DNA from: Tetrapisispora phaffii CBS 4417
Taxonomy: Eukaryota > Ascomycota > Saccharomycetes > Saccharomycetales > Saccharomycetaceae
DNA: 64,000 bases
NCBI RefSeq assembly: GCF_000236905.1
Contig: NC_016532.1
Coordinates: 62,001-126,000 of the forward strand
Direction: 5' to 3'
Position 1 is the first letter of the stretch; the number at the start of each line of letters is the position of its first letter. Below the pieces are notes generated by a model. The model had not been told where the DNA came from. It did not search any database and saw only the letters and a program-made list of their open reading frames with translations. Positions 28,239 through 36,846 of the stretch are shown here, in pieces. A program made the translations under genes and the position numbers.

Positions 28239-29672
28239 CTACTCGTCCAGCCAGGCGTCGTCGCCGTTCAGCGGGAACATCGCAACCACCTTCTCCGGCA
28301 CAGACGGAAACACCTGCGACACGTCCGTTGTCTTGCGGACCACACACGTCTCCAGCATCGGGAAGCAGTTGCCCCGAAACAGGTTCAGGTTGATCAGGTC
28401 CACCAGCATCGCCTCCACGTTCGCAGCCGAGTGCACGGCGTTGTATATCGTCAGACGGGCCTCTGCGCCTGGCCCGGGACCCGTGGACAGCTCAACGGCC
28501 CTTCGCACCACGGCATACGGCACCCTCGAGGACGACAGCTCCATCGTGTACCCCTGCACCACTGCACGCACCAGGTAGCGGTATGCGAGCACCGGCAGCT
28601 TCTCCAGCAGCGTCAGCAGCAGGTGCGACCGGCGCAAGGCGGACTCGTGCTCTTGCAGCCACTCGTTGACACCCTTGAGGTTGCCGGCCCTCACAGCTCT
28701 GGCAACAGCTGCGTACTGGTGTGCCAGTTGCTGGTCAACCTCGCCGACCACCCAGAACCGCGGCAGCTTGCCGATGATGAGCCCGGCAGGCACAAGGTAC
28801 TTCAAGATGCGCTGCAGGTTGCTTCGCAGGGGCTGCATCGACTCCAGCGACAGGTTCAGCGTCGACGCAACGTGCGACAGCAGCTCAAACGACCTGTCCA
28901 GTTGTCGGTACGCATTCAGCACGTTGTTGTTCAGCAGATAGTACCTGCCCAGCAGGTAGTGGAACTCGATCCGTTCCTGCACAGGGTACTCGCCGAACCT
29001 ATAGATCATGCACTTGGGCTTGAAGTTCTTGAATATGTTCGAGCACAACTGTGGAGAGTGGATCCGGAAGTAGATGTTGTTCAGCTTGTTCACCAAATAC
29101 AGCAGGATCTTCTGCTTGCCTGGCAACTGCTGGAAATGCGGCTTCTCGACAAAGCCCTCGTGGTCATCGAGGTTGCGCAGAGGTTTGGTGCTGTTGAACA
29201 GCTTCGACACCACAGACGACACGTACGATAGGAATTGGAACCGGCGAGTGTTCAAAAGCTCATAGTTGTTGTCCAGCTTGCACGCAACAGGCACGACGTA
29301 ATCGGTCATCTCTTTAGTGATCGGAACCAGCTTGTCGATAGGATACGAGTCGTTCAGCAGGCAGTTCACGAGGTCCGTGTAGAAATTGAAGATCAGGTCG
29401 TAGCTCTCAAGCAATGACCAAGGATTCACATCCCGACAGTACTTCAGAAAGGACACAACCATGATGTTGAACCTCGTCCATTCACTTTTCCCATGGAACG
29501 CAAAGGCTTGCGTCTCTACAAGCTTCTCCAAAGCCTTGTCTTTCTTGAACCTCCGGCACAACTCCTCTTGTAGCATAGAGATCCGCTCGCCATTGGACTC
29601 CAGATCCAACGACAGGCATTCAAATGAACCATCAGACAGCTCCTGGAAAAAAATCGCCAAACTGTATTGCAT
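28239..29672 (-). CDS. THP1: TREX-2 mRNA export complex subunit Thp1
   Basis: PCI-domain subunit of TREX-2 (Sac3-Thp1-Sus1-Cdc31-Sem1), which links transcription to mRNA export at nuclear pores. The 477 residues (455 in S. cerevisiae) are helical, with the PCI/winged-helix part in about 200-440 (FHYLLGRYYLLNNNVLNAYR onward). The ATG at 29672 is the only in-frame candidate. GC content falls from about 63% near the 3' end (38 of 60 in 28381-28440) toward ordinary values at the 5' end, so the gene straddles the edge of a GC island. Conserved synteny ends just beyond its start. Confidence 0.92.
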   Translation of the reverse strand: MQYSLAIFFQELSDGSFECLSLDLESNGERISMLQEELCRRFKKDKALEKLVETQAFAFHGKSEWTRFNIMVVSFLKYCRDVNPWSLLESYDLIFNFYTDLVNCLLNDSYPIDKLVPITKEMTDYVVPVACKLDNNYELLNTRRFQFLSYVSSVVSKLFNSTKPLRNLDDHEGFVEKPHFQQLPGKQKILLYLVNKLNNIYFRIHSPQLCSNIFKNFKPKCMIYRFGEYPVQERIEFHYLLGRYYLLNNNVLNAYRQLDRSFELLSHVASTLNLSLESMQPLRSNLQRILKYLVPAGLIIGKLPRFWVVGEVDQQLAHQYAAVARAVRAGNLKGVNEWLQEHESALRRSHLLLTLLEKLPVLAYRYLVRAVVQGYTMELSSSRVPYAVVRRAVELSTGPGPGAEARLTIYNAVHSAANVEAMLVDLINLNLFRGNCFPMLETCVVRKTTDVSQVFPSVPEKVVAMFPLNGDDAWLDE

Positions 29673-30064
29673 TGTTTATAGACTGATCGACCGTTATTGC
29701 TGCTATTTCCTACAAACACCCAATCCACAGCCCACCAGATAACTTATATATACAGCCATTGACTCTTTAAACCTTCTAGCAGTTGGTCCACAACTCGATC
29801 TCCATCAACTTTTGGCTTCTTTCCATCGATTTTTGGCTCTGTTCGATTTTTGAATTTTAACGACTTCCAAGTGGCTTCGAATTGGAAAACTGCAAATGCA
29901 ACAAGTTTGACAGAAGTATATAAAGGTTTGGTGGGTGGTTTGTGAGGTAAGGATACTGTACTGGCTGTCGAAGGGTGACAGTGGTCAAGACAGTGGCGAT
30001 TGAGGTAGTTTTGGGTTTGTATTCCGATAACTTTTGACTGATCTTTGTTTCATACAAAAACTAA
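29673..30064. promoter_or_regulatory. divergent promoter THP1/UPF3 and synteny junction
   Basis: About 390 bases between divergent genes. A TATATA stretch lies near 29748 on the THP1 side and TATATAAA near 29917 on the UPF3 side. The junction joins the YDL/YOL-type block to a YGR072-type block, so it is a rearrangement point relative to S. cerevisiae. No repeat or tRNA marks it. Confidence 0.5.
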
Positions 30065-31234
30065 ATGGCAGAAACAACCGCTAAAATGGAACTGCCCACT
30101 GGTGAAGCAGCTGGCAAGAACCAAGGTGATTGGAACGCCAAGGGTAAGCATAAGAAGGGCAGGAGGCCCGAGAACAATGCTAGCAATGCCACCCAGGGGA
30201 AGAGCAGATCTCAGAGAAGCAGACATAGACGTAAGGCTAAGGATAAAGAAGTTTCTGGTTTTAAATTGGTCTTGCAAAGTTTGCCACCTGCATTGACAGA
30301 AACTGAATTTTGGGATGCTGTCAAGAGTGTTGTCAATGATACAAATGAGTACCAGATCAATTTGAATTCATTCTATTTTGTGCAAGGGAAGCTGTCAGAT
30401 AAGCCGTTCCATGACCCAGTTTATTCGAGGTCTTACATAATGTTCAAAGACATGGAGAATCTGAGGAAGTTTGCGTTGAAAATTCAGGATGTAACGTTCA
30501 CTGATGCAAATAACGACTCTAGTGTGGCCTCAATAAAAATTTCACCTTATAATAGAAGTTACAACAGTGCTTTAGAGAAGAAGAAACCTGCTGCGAACAA
30601 GAAAGTATTGGAGGGCACAATTAAAGATGACCCACTGTTTAAAGCCTTTGTGCAATCGATGAAGATAATGGCAGAGAGTGATCAGTATATGTATTCTGAG
30701 ATCAACCTGTTCAAACCATTGAAAAAAGAATTGGATAAACAGAAGCAAGTTAATGAAGCAATCTTGAAACAAACTGAAAAGGCTCTAGTCGAACTAGCAG
30801 GTGCAGTGGAATCAGAAAAGAAGAGCAAGAAGAAAAAGAAGAAGAAGAAGAAGAGTGAAAAGAAGAAAGAAGAAGAAACTGCAAGCAAAGATTCCTCGTC
30901 TGTGGCTAAAACTAAATCGAAACCTAAAGGAAAACCTAAATTGAAATCCAAGTCGAAATTGGAATCGAAAAGCAAAACGAATGCAAAATCCAAGAAAGTT
31001 AAAGAGCATGATTCTTTGAAGAAAGAGAAGAACAACAACGTCGTTATATTGGAAGCTGCAGGTAAGAAAGAGTTACAAAGGAGAAAAAGAACATTAGCAA
31101 AGAAGGAAAATGATTTGAAGAACGTTCAAAAAAATAGTTTCACAAAACTTCCATCACTGATGCCTAATACTCCAAACCCTACACCGTCTTCGAATCCCAA
31201 AATGAAGATACTTAAGAGACCAAATACAGAATGA
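30065..31234 (+). CDS. UPF3: nonsense-mediated decay factor Upf3
   Basis: Shuttling NMD factor that binds Upf2. After a basic N-terminus comes the RNP-type domain typical of the family, beginning FKLVLQSLPPALTETEFWDAV near residue 68. The C-terminal half is extremely Lys-rich: about residues 252-275 include ten consecutive lysines, encoded mainly by AAG repeats near 30830-30860, probably part of nuclear localisation signals. Length 389 (387 in S. cerevisiae). Gene order UPF3-PRP38-MRPL25-PEX8 matches YGR072-077, but SMD1, expected next, is absent. Confidence 0.93.
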   Translation: MAETTAKMELPTGEAAGKNQGDWNAKGKHKKGRRPENNASNATQGKSRSQRSRHRRKAKDKEVSGFKLVLQSLPPALTETEFWDAVKSVVNDTNEYQINLNSFYFVQGKLSDKPFHDPVYSRSYIMFKDMENLRKFALKIQDVTFTDANNDSSVASIKISPYNRSYNSALEKKKPAANKKVLEGTIKDDPLFKAFVQSMKIMAESDQYMYSEINLFKPLKKELDKQKQVNEAILKQTEKALVELAGAVESEKKSKKKKKKKKKSEKKKEEETASKDSSSVAKTKSKPKGKPKLKSKSKLESKSKTNAKSKKVKEHDSLKKEKNNNVVILEAAGKKELQRRKRTLAKKENDLKNVQKNSFTKLPSLMPNTPNPTPSSNPKMKILKRPNTE

Positions 31235-31361
31235 TGAAGTTCCGGTGTTGGCTCGATGATCTTCACACAACAGAACGATACCACCAATCTTGCAGTTTTA
31301 GATTATTTTATATGCATTATTTAAATCTAAATATTTCGATAATTTAACGTTAAATACAGAT

Positions 31362-32057
31362 TTAATTTGATTCAGAGTCTGAATCAGCGGTACTCTCACT
31401 CTCACTCTCACTGGCTTCATCAAGGTTACACCATGAACACATTGCAAGTGGCAGTCCCCAAATATCATTCTTCGTAGCCAGCCATTCCACAAGCTCATCT
31501 ATATGTCCTATCCCAACATCGATAGCTTGTGACATCGACCAACAGTTGGTACCGAAAGCAATGGATTTCAGTTTCCTATAATCATTCATATATAATTTAA
31601 ATAGCTTCTTACACTTATTAAAAAGCTGATGGTCTGAATTTATAAAATGGTATTGTATCCTAATATATGTCAACACCAATGCTGTAATGTATTTATTATC
31701 GAACTCCCCAACAGTCCCCACACTATTGAAATCATTATCAATATTAAGCAAACTCAACAGTTGCTCCCAAGTAGGTCGCATTTCAACCAACTTCATCAAT
31801 ATGCATTTAAATTCAACACCACCAATTACATTCAATTGTTGACTACTGCCATTTAGCAAAGTTCCCAGATCTCGTACTATCACCTTAGACAATTGTAACA
31901 CTGTGTTTCCTCTTAATGAGTTGTCAGTTAGGTTCACTTTATAGTACATTGAATTGTGGATTTTGTCTCTCGTTAATCGAGGAATCACTAACGAGACAGA
32001 TTGGTTATTCAACTGTTTGGAAGACAAGTAAGCCTCGACAGCAAACTCATGCGACAT
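31362..32057 (-). CDS. PRP38: spliceosome activation factor Prp38
   Basis: U4/U6.U5 tri-snRNP protein needed for catalytic activation of the spliceosome. The ATG at 32057 gives 231 residues (242 in S. cerevisiae); the frame extends six codons to a GTG. The stretch KQLNNQSVSLVIPRLTRDKI is essentially identical to the yeast protein, followed by the conserved GGVEFKCILMKL and HIDELVEWLATKNDIWGLPL. It ends in a Ser/Asp/Glu repeat tail. It converges with UPF3. Confidence 0.96.
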   Translation of the reverse strand: MSHEFAVEAYLSSKQLNNQSVSLVIPRLTRDKIHNSMYYKVNLTDNSLRGNTVLQLSKVIVRDLGTLLNGSSQQLNVIGGVEFKCILMKLVEMRPTWEQLLSLLNIDNDFNSVGTVGEFDNKYITALVLTYIRIQYHFINSDHQLFNKCKKLFKLYMNDYRKLKSIAFGTNCWSMSQAIDVGIGHIDELVEWLATKNDIWGLPLAMCSWCNLDEASESESESTADSDSESN

Positions 32058-32383
32058 TATCGAATTGGAGAACACTCAGTACAGTTTTTTGCGACTCTTG
32101 ATCGTTAGATATTGGTCCTTTTAATGGCACTATCTCTTCAAATAGTGTGAATATTTTTTTAATCAAATTGAATCTTGAAATTTTACAGTTAGCCCAAATG
32201 GTAAGTTCAAAAATATGAATTCTGGATTTATTTACAGGAGCTATTTAGCTATGTTCTATACATCTATTATATATATATGTATGAATGGATGCGTGTGGAG
32301 TATAATGAATGTTGTCTGCTGGCAGACGAACCATCAATCGCTGATTTTAAGAGTTTCTTCTAACTTAAGGAGAAATTGAGGTG
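32058..32383. other. intergenic region MRPL25-PRP38
   Basis: PRP38 promoter and MRPL25 3' flank, AT-rich, with a TA-repeat near 32264-32278 and a small GTCTGC/GCAGAC hairpin near 32313. No gene was recognised. Confidence 0.4.
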
Positions 32384-32857
32384 CTAGAACCACGACTTCT
32401 GCTTTTCTGCTCTCCTCTTCTCGAGCTTCTTTGCATACTTGCTACCTTTTGCTTCGATTATATAATTGTCAGCATTCTTAATGGCTTCTTCCATCTTAGC
32501 TAGCTTTCCCTCACGCAGCAATTCATGTTTATGACCCTTTGGGTTCAAGACACCTCTCATAAACTTCTTATTCTCGTACTTATCCTCAAAGAACTTCTTC
32601 TTCATTGGGGGCAAGAAGGTGTGTACACCGTACAGGTAAGCTGTCTTGTATAGGACACTCATACGTCTTAACGAAAACTTTGGATCATGATAACGACCAG
32701 TCACAGGATGTTTGTTGGCATAAAATGGATTGGCTTCTAACGAATGCGTAGATACTGGACGGTCTGCATACTTCACAGATGGTGGATACTTCTTGAAAAA
32801 ATTCTTCAATTGCTTTGGCAGTAGCTCAAACAATTTCACGTTGCTATTCACTGACAT
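32384..32857 (-). CDS. MRPL25: mitochondrial large-subunit ribosomal protein mL59 (Mrpl25)
   Basis: Fungal mitoribosomal large-subunit protein. It has 157 residues, the same length as in S. cerevisiae. The N-terminal segment (KLFELLPKQLKNFFKKYPPS) is followed by the conserved HPVTGRYHDPKFSLRRMS and a strongly basic, helical C-terminus ending KRRAEKQKSWF. No cleavable presequence is obvious beyond the basic start. It lies between PRP38 and PEX8 as in the YGR075-077 block. Confidence 0.95.
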   Translation of the reverse strand: MSVNSNVKLFELLPKQLKNFFKKYPPSVKYADRPVSTHSLEANPFYANKHPVTGRYHDPKFSLRRMSVLYKTAYLYGVHTFLPPMKKKFFEDKYENKKFMRGVLNPKGHKHELLREGKLAKMEEAIKNADNYIIEAKGSKYAKKLEKRRAEKQKSWF

Positions 32858-33224
32858 TATCCTCCCTCGAAATAATATGTTCGTTCTTATCGAATTGTAG
32901 CTTCACTTTACAACGAGAAAACTCCCAACCAACAATAAAATACAAACAAGCACTACTTCAGCTCTGTGTTGATGCACTATTATCAATGCAATAAAGACTA
33001 ATCTACTCAATATATAACTCTTTATACACTTCAACTTCCACCAAAAAGTGTTATAAAGTTTCAATTTTCCATTTTAACTGCGACCGAATTCAAGTATCCA
33101 GCGTACCTTGTCGAAGTCGTGAAGGTTTGTTCGATGGTTGGAATCATGAAAGTGGGTAAAGCATGGGAATGAGTTCACTAGCAGCATCAATCGTGTATGT
33201 ATATTAGTTTGAATGTGTTTGCGT
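32858..33224. other. intergenic region PEX8-MRPL25
   Basis: About 370 bases, MRPL25 promoter and PEX8 3' flank. No distinctive motif, repeat or RNA gene was recognised. Confidence 0.4.
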
Positions 33225-34955
33225 TCAGAATTTGCTTGAGGTTACTACTGTTTGGTACCACCAGTGGAGGGCTGCGTCCGAATTCAAATGAAGGACTGTT
33301 TCCCATAGTACTGGTAGAAGGGTACCTCTGGTTTGTACAGTGACCAAGGAATAGCATTTGGTTAGCCAGTGAAGTTGCTCTGTTTTAGAAGCGTGTATTG
33401 CATGTATGATTAGACATTGGGCCATTGTACAACGCTGTTCTGGGCTCAAGCTCTTGTCCGACGATGTCGTTAATAGATAGTTTAATGTATCACTTGATAC
33501 CTTCGATTGAATTATGCCATGTATATCCATGCTTTCTATTGTTTCTGCAATTCTTTTATTGATTATTAAGAACTGTCTGATCGATAGTCCTTCTTGCAAA
33601 TACTCCTGTGAGGTGAGTCTCAGATATTTGGGGATGAAGCTCTGTTTCCATTGTAGTACCTGTGGAGAACCGTTGCTTATAGCAGCCATTGCCATTGTGT
33701 TTGTTGCCTCCTTCAGTTCAGTGTCTCTATTGTGTATGTTTCTGTATATCAGTTGTTTCATTACATCTAACATCAAGGTGTCAGTCATGTTTGGATATTG
33801 AGGGATCGTATATTCGATGAACTCAAGTAAAAACAATAGTTTGGCATCCTGCACAGTATTGCCGGATACGTTCCAGATGCTTGAAGTCATCATTCCTACG
33901 AGGTCTAGATAAAGTTGTGGTTCTTGGCAACTAGCATCAGTCAGGCCAGTAATGGCGACATTATAAACAAATTCGTAGGATCTGAAACCTTCAGTCGTGA
34001 ACTCACGAGCAATGAAATGAGTATAAAATAAACAGATGATTATCTGATGGCGCCAGCCGTTTGGAATATTGTCTTGTTTTGCATCGAGAATGGATTTAAA
34101 GAACATCACAGCCGTTATTAATATATTTGTGTAGTACACATCCTTAAACACTTCTCTATTTGTGTTTCTATTCTGTTCATTAACAGATAGATCATACAGA
34201 TTCCCACAAAAGGTATTCAAAATTTTAGCCAATAGCCCATCTTCACAATGCAAAGTAGCTAACTGTAACGTCTTGGCCACATTGTTGATGTTACGATTAA
34301 GGAAATCATTCTCATTGAAAAGAACATGTTTCTCTTGGCGGGTGTACATTGTCATTAAATTCATCAATGATCTCATCACCACAGGCCAAGGAATATTATC
34401 ATTTGAAACATTAATTGGAACATAAAGCAATATTAATTTCATTTCCCCTTCTGGATCAGAGTAGTATCTTACCAGGCTGGCATTCCAACCGTAAATAAAA
34501 TAAGTCTTTCTCCAATGTTTGTAGTAATTAGAGACAATTCCTCTATCGTCAATAAAGTAGTTCTGGTTCAATTGCAAGAACTCATTCTTCGTGCTTAGAA
34601 TACCAGACAGAATACCTAATTTATTGATATTCCAACTGGGACATCTCTTAATACAAGTATCCCACGTCTCATAAAACGTCGAGATAGATATGGTAGGTTC
34701 AGACATTTGCAATTTCCAATGCATGAAACTCCTTGACATATCATATAACTTCAATGCAGCATCTCCATTTCCCCAAATTCTTGAATTCAATATAGCATTC
34801 GCCAAACAGTATAAATCTTGCACACATTGAACTCTAGGCACATGGTACACAATGTTGTTTATTAGTTTCGATCTGAACTCAGGATCTGAATCAGACAAAT
34901 GACCAGCAGATGTACTTGATTTAAGGGCACTCACTAGATAAGCAATGTCGCCCAT
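33225..34955 (-). CDS. PEX8: peroxisomal import protein Pex8
   Basis: Intraperisomal organiser of the peroxisomal matrix-protein importomer, bridging docking and RING complexes. The first ATG is at 34955 (576 residues; 589 in S. cerevisiae); the open frame continues 36 codons to a TTG, without an ATG. The protein is alpha-helical with no catalytic motif. The C-terminal WWYQTVVTSSKF ends in SKF, a variant type-1 peroxisomal targeting signal where S. cerevisiae has SKL. Divergence is high, so the call leans on the targeting tail, the WW block and synteny with MRPL25. Confidence 0.88.
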   Translation of the reverse strand: MGDIAYLVSALKSSTSAGHLSDSDPEFRSKLINNIVYHVPRVQCVQDLYCLANAILNSRIWGNGDAALKLYDMSRSFMHWKLQMSEPTISISTFYETWDTCIKRCPSWNINKLGILSGILSTKNEFLQLNQNYFIDDRGIVSNYYKHWRKTYFIYGWNASLVRYYSDPEGEMKLILLYVPINVSNDNIPWPVVMRSLMNLMTMYTRQEKHVLFNENDFLNRNINNVAKTLQLATLHCEDGLLAKILNTFCGNLYDLSVNEQNRNTNREVFKDVYYTNILITAVMFFKSILDAKQDNIPNGWRHQIIICLFYTHFIAREFTTEGFRSYEFVYNVAITGLTDASCQEPQLYLDLVGMMTSSIWNVSGNTVQDAKLLFLLEFIEYTIPQYPNMTDTLMLDVMKQLIYRNIHNRDTELKEATNTMAMAAISNGSPQVLQWKQSFIPKYLRLTSQEYLQEGLSIRQFLIINKRIAETIESMDIHGIIQSKVSSDTLNYLLTTSSDKSLSPEQRCTMAQCLIIHAIHASKTEQLHWLTKCYSLVTVQTRGTLLPVLWETVLHLNSDAALHWWYQTVVTSSKF

Positions 34956-35250
34956 TGGAACTCTGGTTCTTCTGAATGAACACGTCAAAAAATACCCTTG
35001 ACTACTGATAGTGAGCCTCACTTGCAGTGTATAGTGTGGTCTATATGATGTCTTTAAACACAAAATTTGCTTCTATCCTGGTTCTAAAGAACAAGTTGGG
35101 TATTTATATAAGAGCGATTACACTTAAATTAAAAAATGTTAAGGTTAAAACCACTTCTTTAAACACAAGAAGTTTGACTAAAAGTGAACTATAAGAGTAG
35201 CTAATTGCATTAACGAACAGATAAATTTGAGCATTAGGTTAATAGTCATC

Positions 35251-36114
35251 ATGTCAACTGAAGTACCTGCTGGTTTCAATAAGTATCCTGCAACACAGCT
35301 ATGTTTTGTAGCTACTATAGTTGTCCCTTTACTTGCAAATGCATTATCTTATAAATACCTTTTCATGGTAAGGAATGATCCTTTTATAATAGAATATAAT
35401 CAATACTGGAGGTTTGTCACATTCCAATTTGGTGCATTGAACGAGTCAGATGTGGTATTGTTAGCATTAATATGGTATAATTTTAGACAAATTGAAAGGT
35501 TAATGGGTTCTTATAAATATTTAAGCGTGATTTCACTATGTTGGATGTATACGACTCTGATATTAAGTGGTTCTGCTGTTATTCTGAATGTTGTGTTTCC
35601 ATGGAGTGTATGGCAGAACTTTCCTTCCGGTTCGTTGCCTCTAGTGCTAACTTTGTTTCATTTTTACAAGCAATACACTCCACAAATTTATGAATTTGAA
35701 TTCGTATTCCCATTACCTTGGCAACTACAACCTCCAACTGATTCAGATATAACAGGCTCGCAGTATCAGAGCCTGTCTGGCAAGAAGACTTTCAAATGGA
35801 AACTCACAGACCAATTTTACATCGAGTTTCTAATAGTGCTTCTGGTGTTGTCTCAAGGTTTTGCAGGAATAGTTTGTGGGTTCATAAGTTGGATAATTGG
35901 TGTATTGTTAGATGGAGGGTTGCTCCCTGGTATGAAAGTATGGAGATTACCTTTGTTCCTGTTCTCATCTGATAATATCCAGACCCACAACGTCAATGAC
36001 ATAAGAAACCAGTTGCAAAATAGTACAGAAGGGACGGCAGACGCTAACGAGAACTTAGACGACGTACCTCCAAGATCACTTGGGAGACAATTCATAGATA
36101 CTTTCAGAGGGTAG
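35251..36114 (+). CDS. DSC2: Dsc2-like rhomboid-pseudoprotease subunit of the Tul1 (Dsc) ubiquitin ligase
   Basis: Multi-spanning membrane protein resembling UBAC2/Derlins. The ATG at 35251 gives 287 residues (322 in S. cerevisiae YOL073C); the frame runs further only to a TTG. Hydrophobic segments lie at about 15-35, 60-75, 92-118, 126-140 and 193-220. The block QYWRFVTFQFGALNESDVVL followed by YNFRQIERLMGSYKY is the UBAC2-like signature. In S. cerevisiae it adjoins THP1; here it lies between PEX8 and PAC10. A Derlin (Der1/Dfm1) is the alternative, less likely because of this signature. Confidence 0.78.
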   Translation: MSTEVPAGFNKYPATQLCFVATIVVPLLANALSYKYLFMVRNDPFIIEYNQYWRFVTFQFGALNESDVVLLALIWYNFRQIERLMGSYKYLSVISLCWMYTTLILSGSAVILNVVFPWSVWQNFPSGSLPLVLTLFHFYKQYTPQIYEFEFVFPLPWQLQPPTDSDITGSQYQSLSGKKTFKWKLTDQFYIEFLIVLLVLSQGFAGIVCGFISWIIGVLLDGGLLPGMKVWRLPLFLFSSDNIQTHNVNDIRNQLQNSTEGTADANENLDDVPPRSLGRQFIDTFRG

Positions 36115-36252
36115 ATAAGTTATTTGATATTTGGTGTATTCACTTACGTGATAACATAGTCGTCTATATATATATAAAGTATATAATGTTCTTGTGTTTA
36201 AGCGTGAGGGGTTCAAACAGCAATATATATACATTCATGCATTCTAGTTCAT

Positions 36253-36846
36253 TTATATCTTCAAATTATTAGTATCTTCACTGATATTTTTCATTTCTTG
36301 TCTCTTTTGGACATCCCAATTGTATAATCTAGCACAATTGACCTCCATTGTAGTAATATTTTCTCTCAGGAAATCAGAATCCTCTCTAGAGACCTCCAAC
36401 GATTCCTTAGAGTCCTTTAATTTCTTCTCTAGCAGATCAATGGCCTCTTCCACCGGGTACTCCAACATGACTTCTGCACCTAGCCATAGACCCACGTTGG
36501 TTGCCTCTTTCGTATTTATAACAGCCTTTGCGTACAATGTATCGTTCAACTGGTAGTGAGTCTCGATCTCAGCACCGCCATCATCCTCAGCAGACTCAGA
36601 TTTGGCTTTCAAAGTCTTACAGATCTTCAAAGTGCTCTCGATATCAGGTATTCTGGTACTCAACATCTTTATGGTGCTTAACTTCGACTCTTGCATGTAC
36701 TTGTACTTGGATAAACGTTCTTGGAACTTATTGAAAACCAATTCGAAATCACTGACATCCTTGATGAAATCCTCAACCTTCTCAACAAATGGAGCCTCCG
36801 GGATCCCTCTTGGGTTAGTCTTAGTACTGTTAAAAATAGTGTCCAT
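36253..36846 (-). CDS. PAC10: prefoldin subunit 3 (Pac10/Gim2)
   Basis: Alpha-type subunit of the prefoldin/GimC hexamer that delivers unfolded tubulin and actin to the CCT chaperonin. The ATG at 36846 gives 197 residues (199 in S. cerevisiae); five upstream in-frame codons begin with GTG. It begins MDTIFNSTKTNPRGIPEAPF, has two coiled-coil helices flanking a beta-hairpin region with VGLWLGAEVMLEYP, and ends RENITTMEVNCARLYNWDVQ... as in the yeast protein. It converges with DSC2. Confidence 0.96.
   Translation of the reverse strand: MDTIFNSTKTNPRGIPEAPFVEKVEDFIKDVSDFELVFNKFQERLSKYKYMQESKLSTIKMLSTRIPDIESTLKICKTLKAKSESAEDDGGAEIETHYQLNDTLYAKAVINTKEATNVGLWLGAEVMLEYPVEEAIDLLEKKLKDSKESLEVSREDSDFLRENITTMEVNCARLYNWDVQKRQEMKNISEDTNNLKI

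Noticed and set aside
31369..31387. 19-base palindrome at the end of PRP38
   Set aside because: It lies in the Ser/Asp/Glu repeat codons of the gene tail, and repeats of that kind easily give short symmetry.
36205..36220. GGGTTCAAAC, resembling a tRNA B box
   Set aside because: No A box or foldable cloverleaf around it; it sits in a short AT-rich convergent gap.
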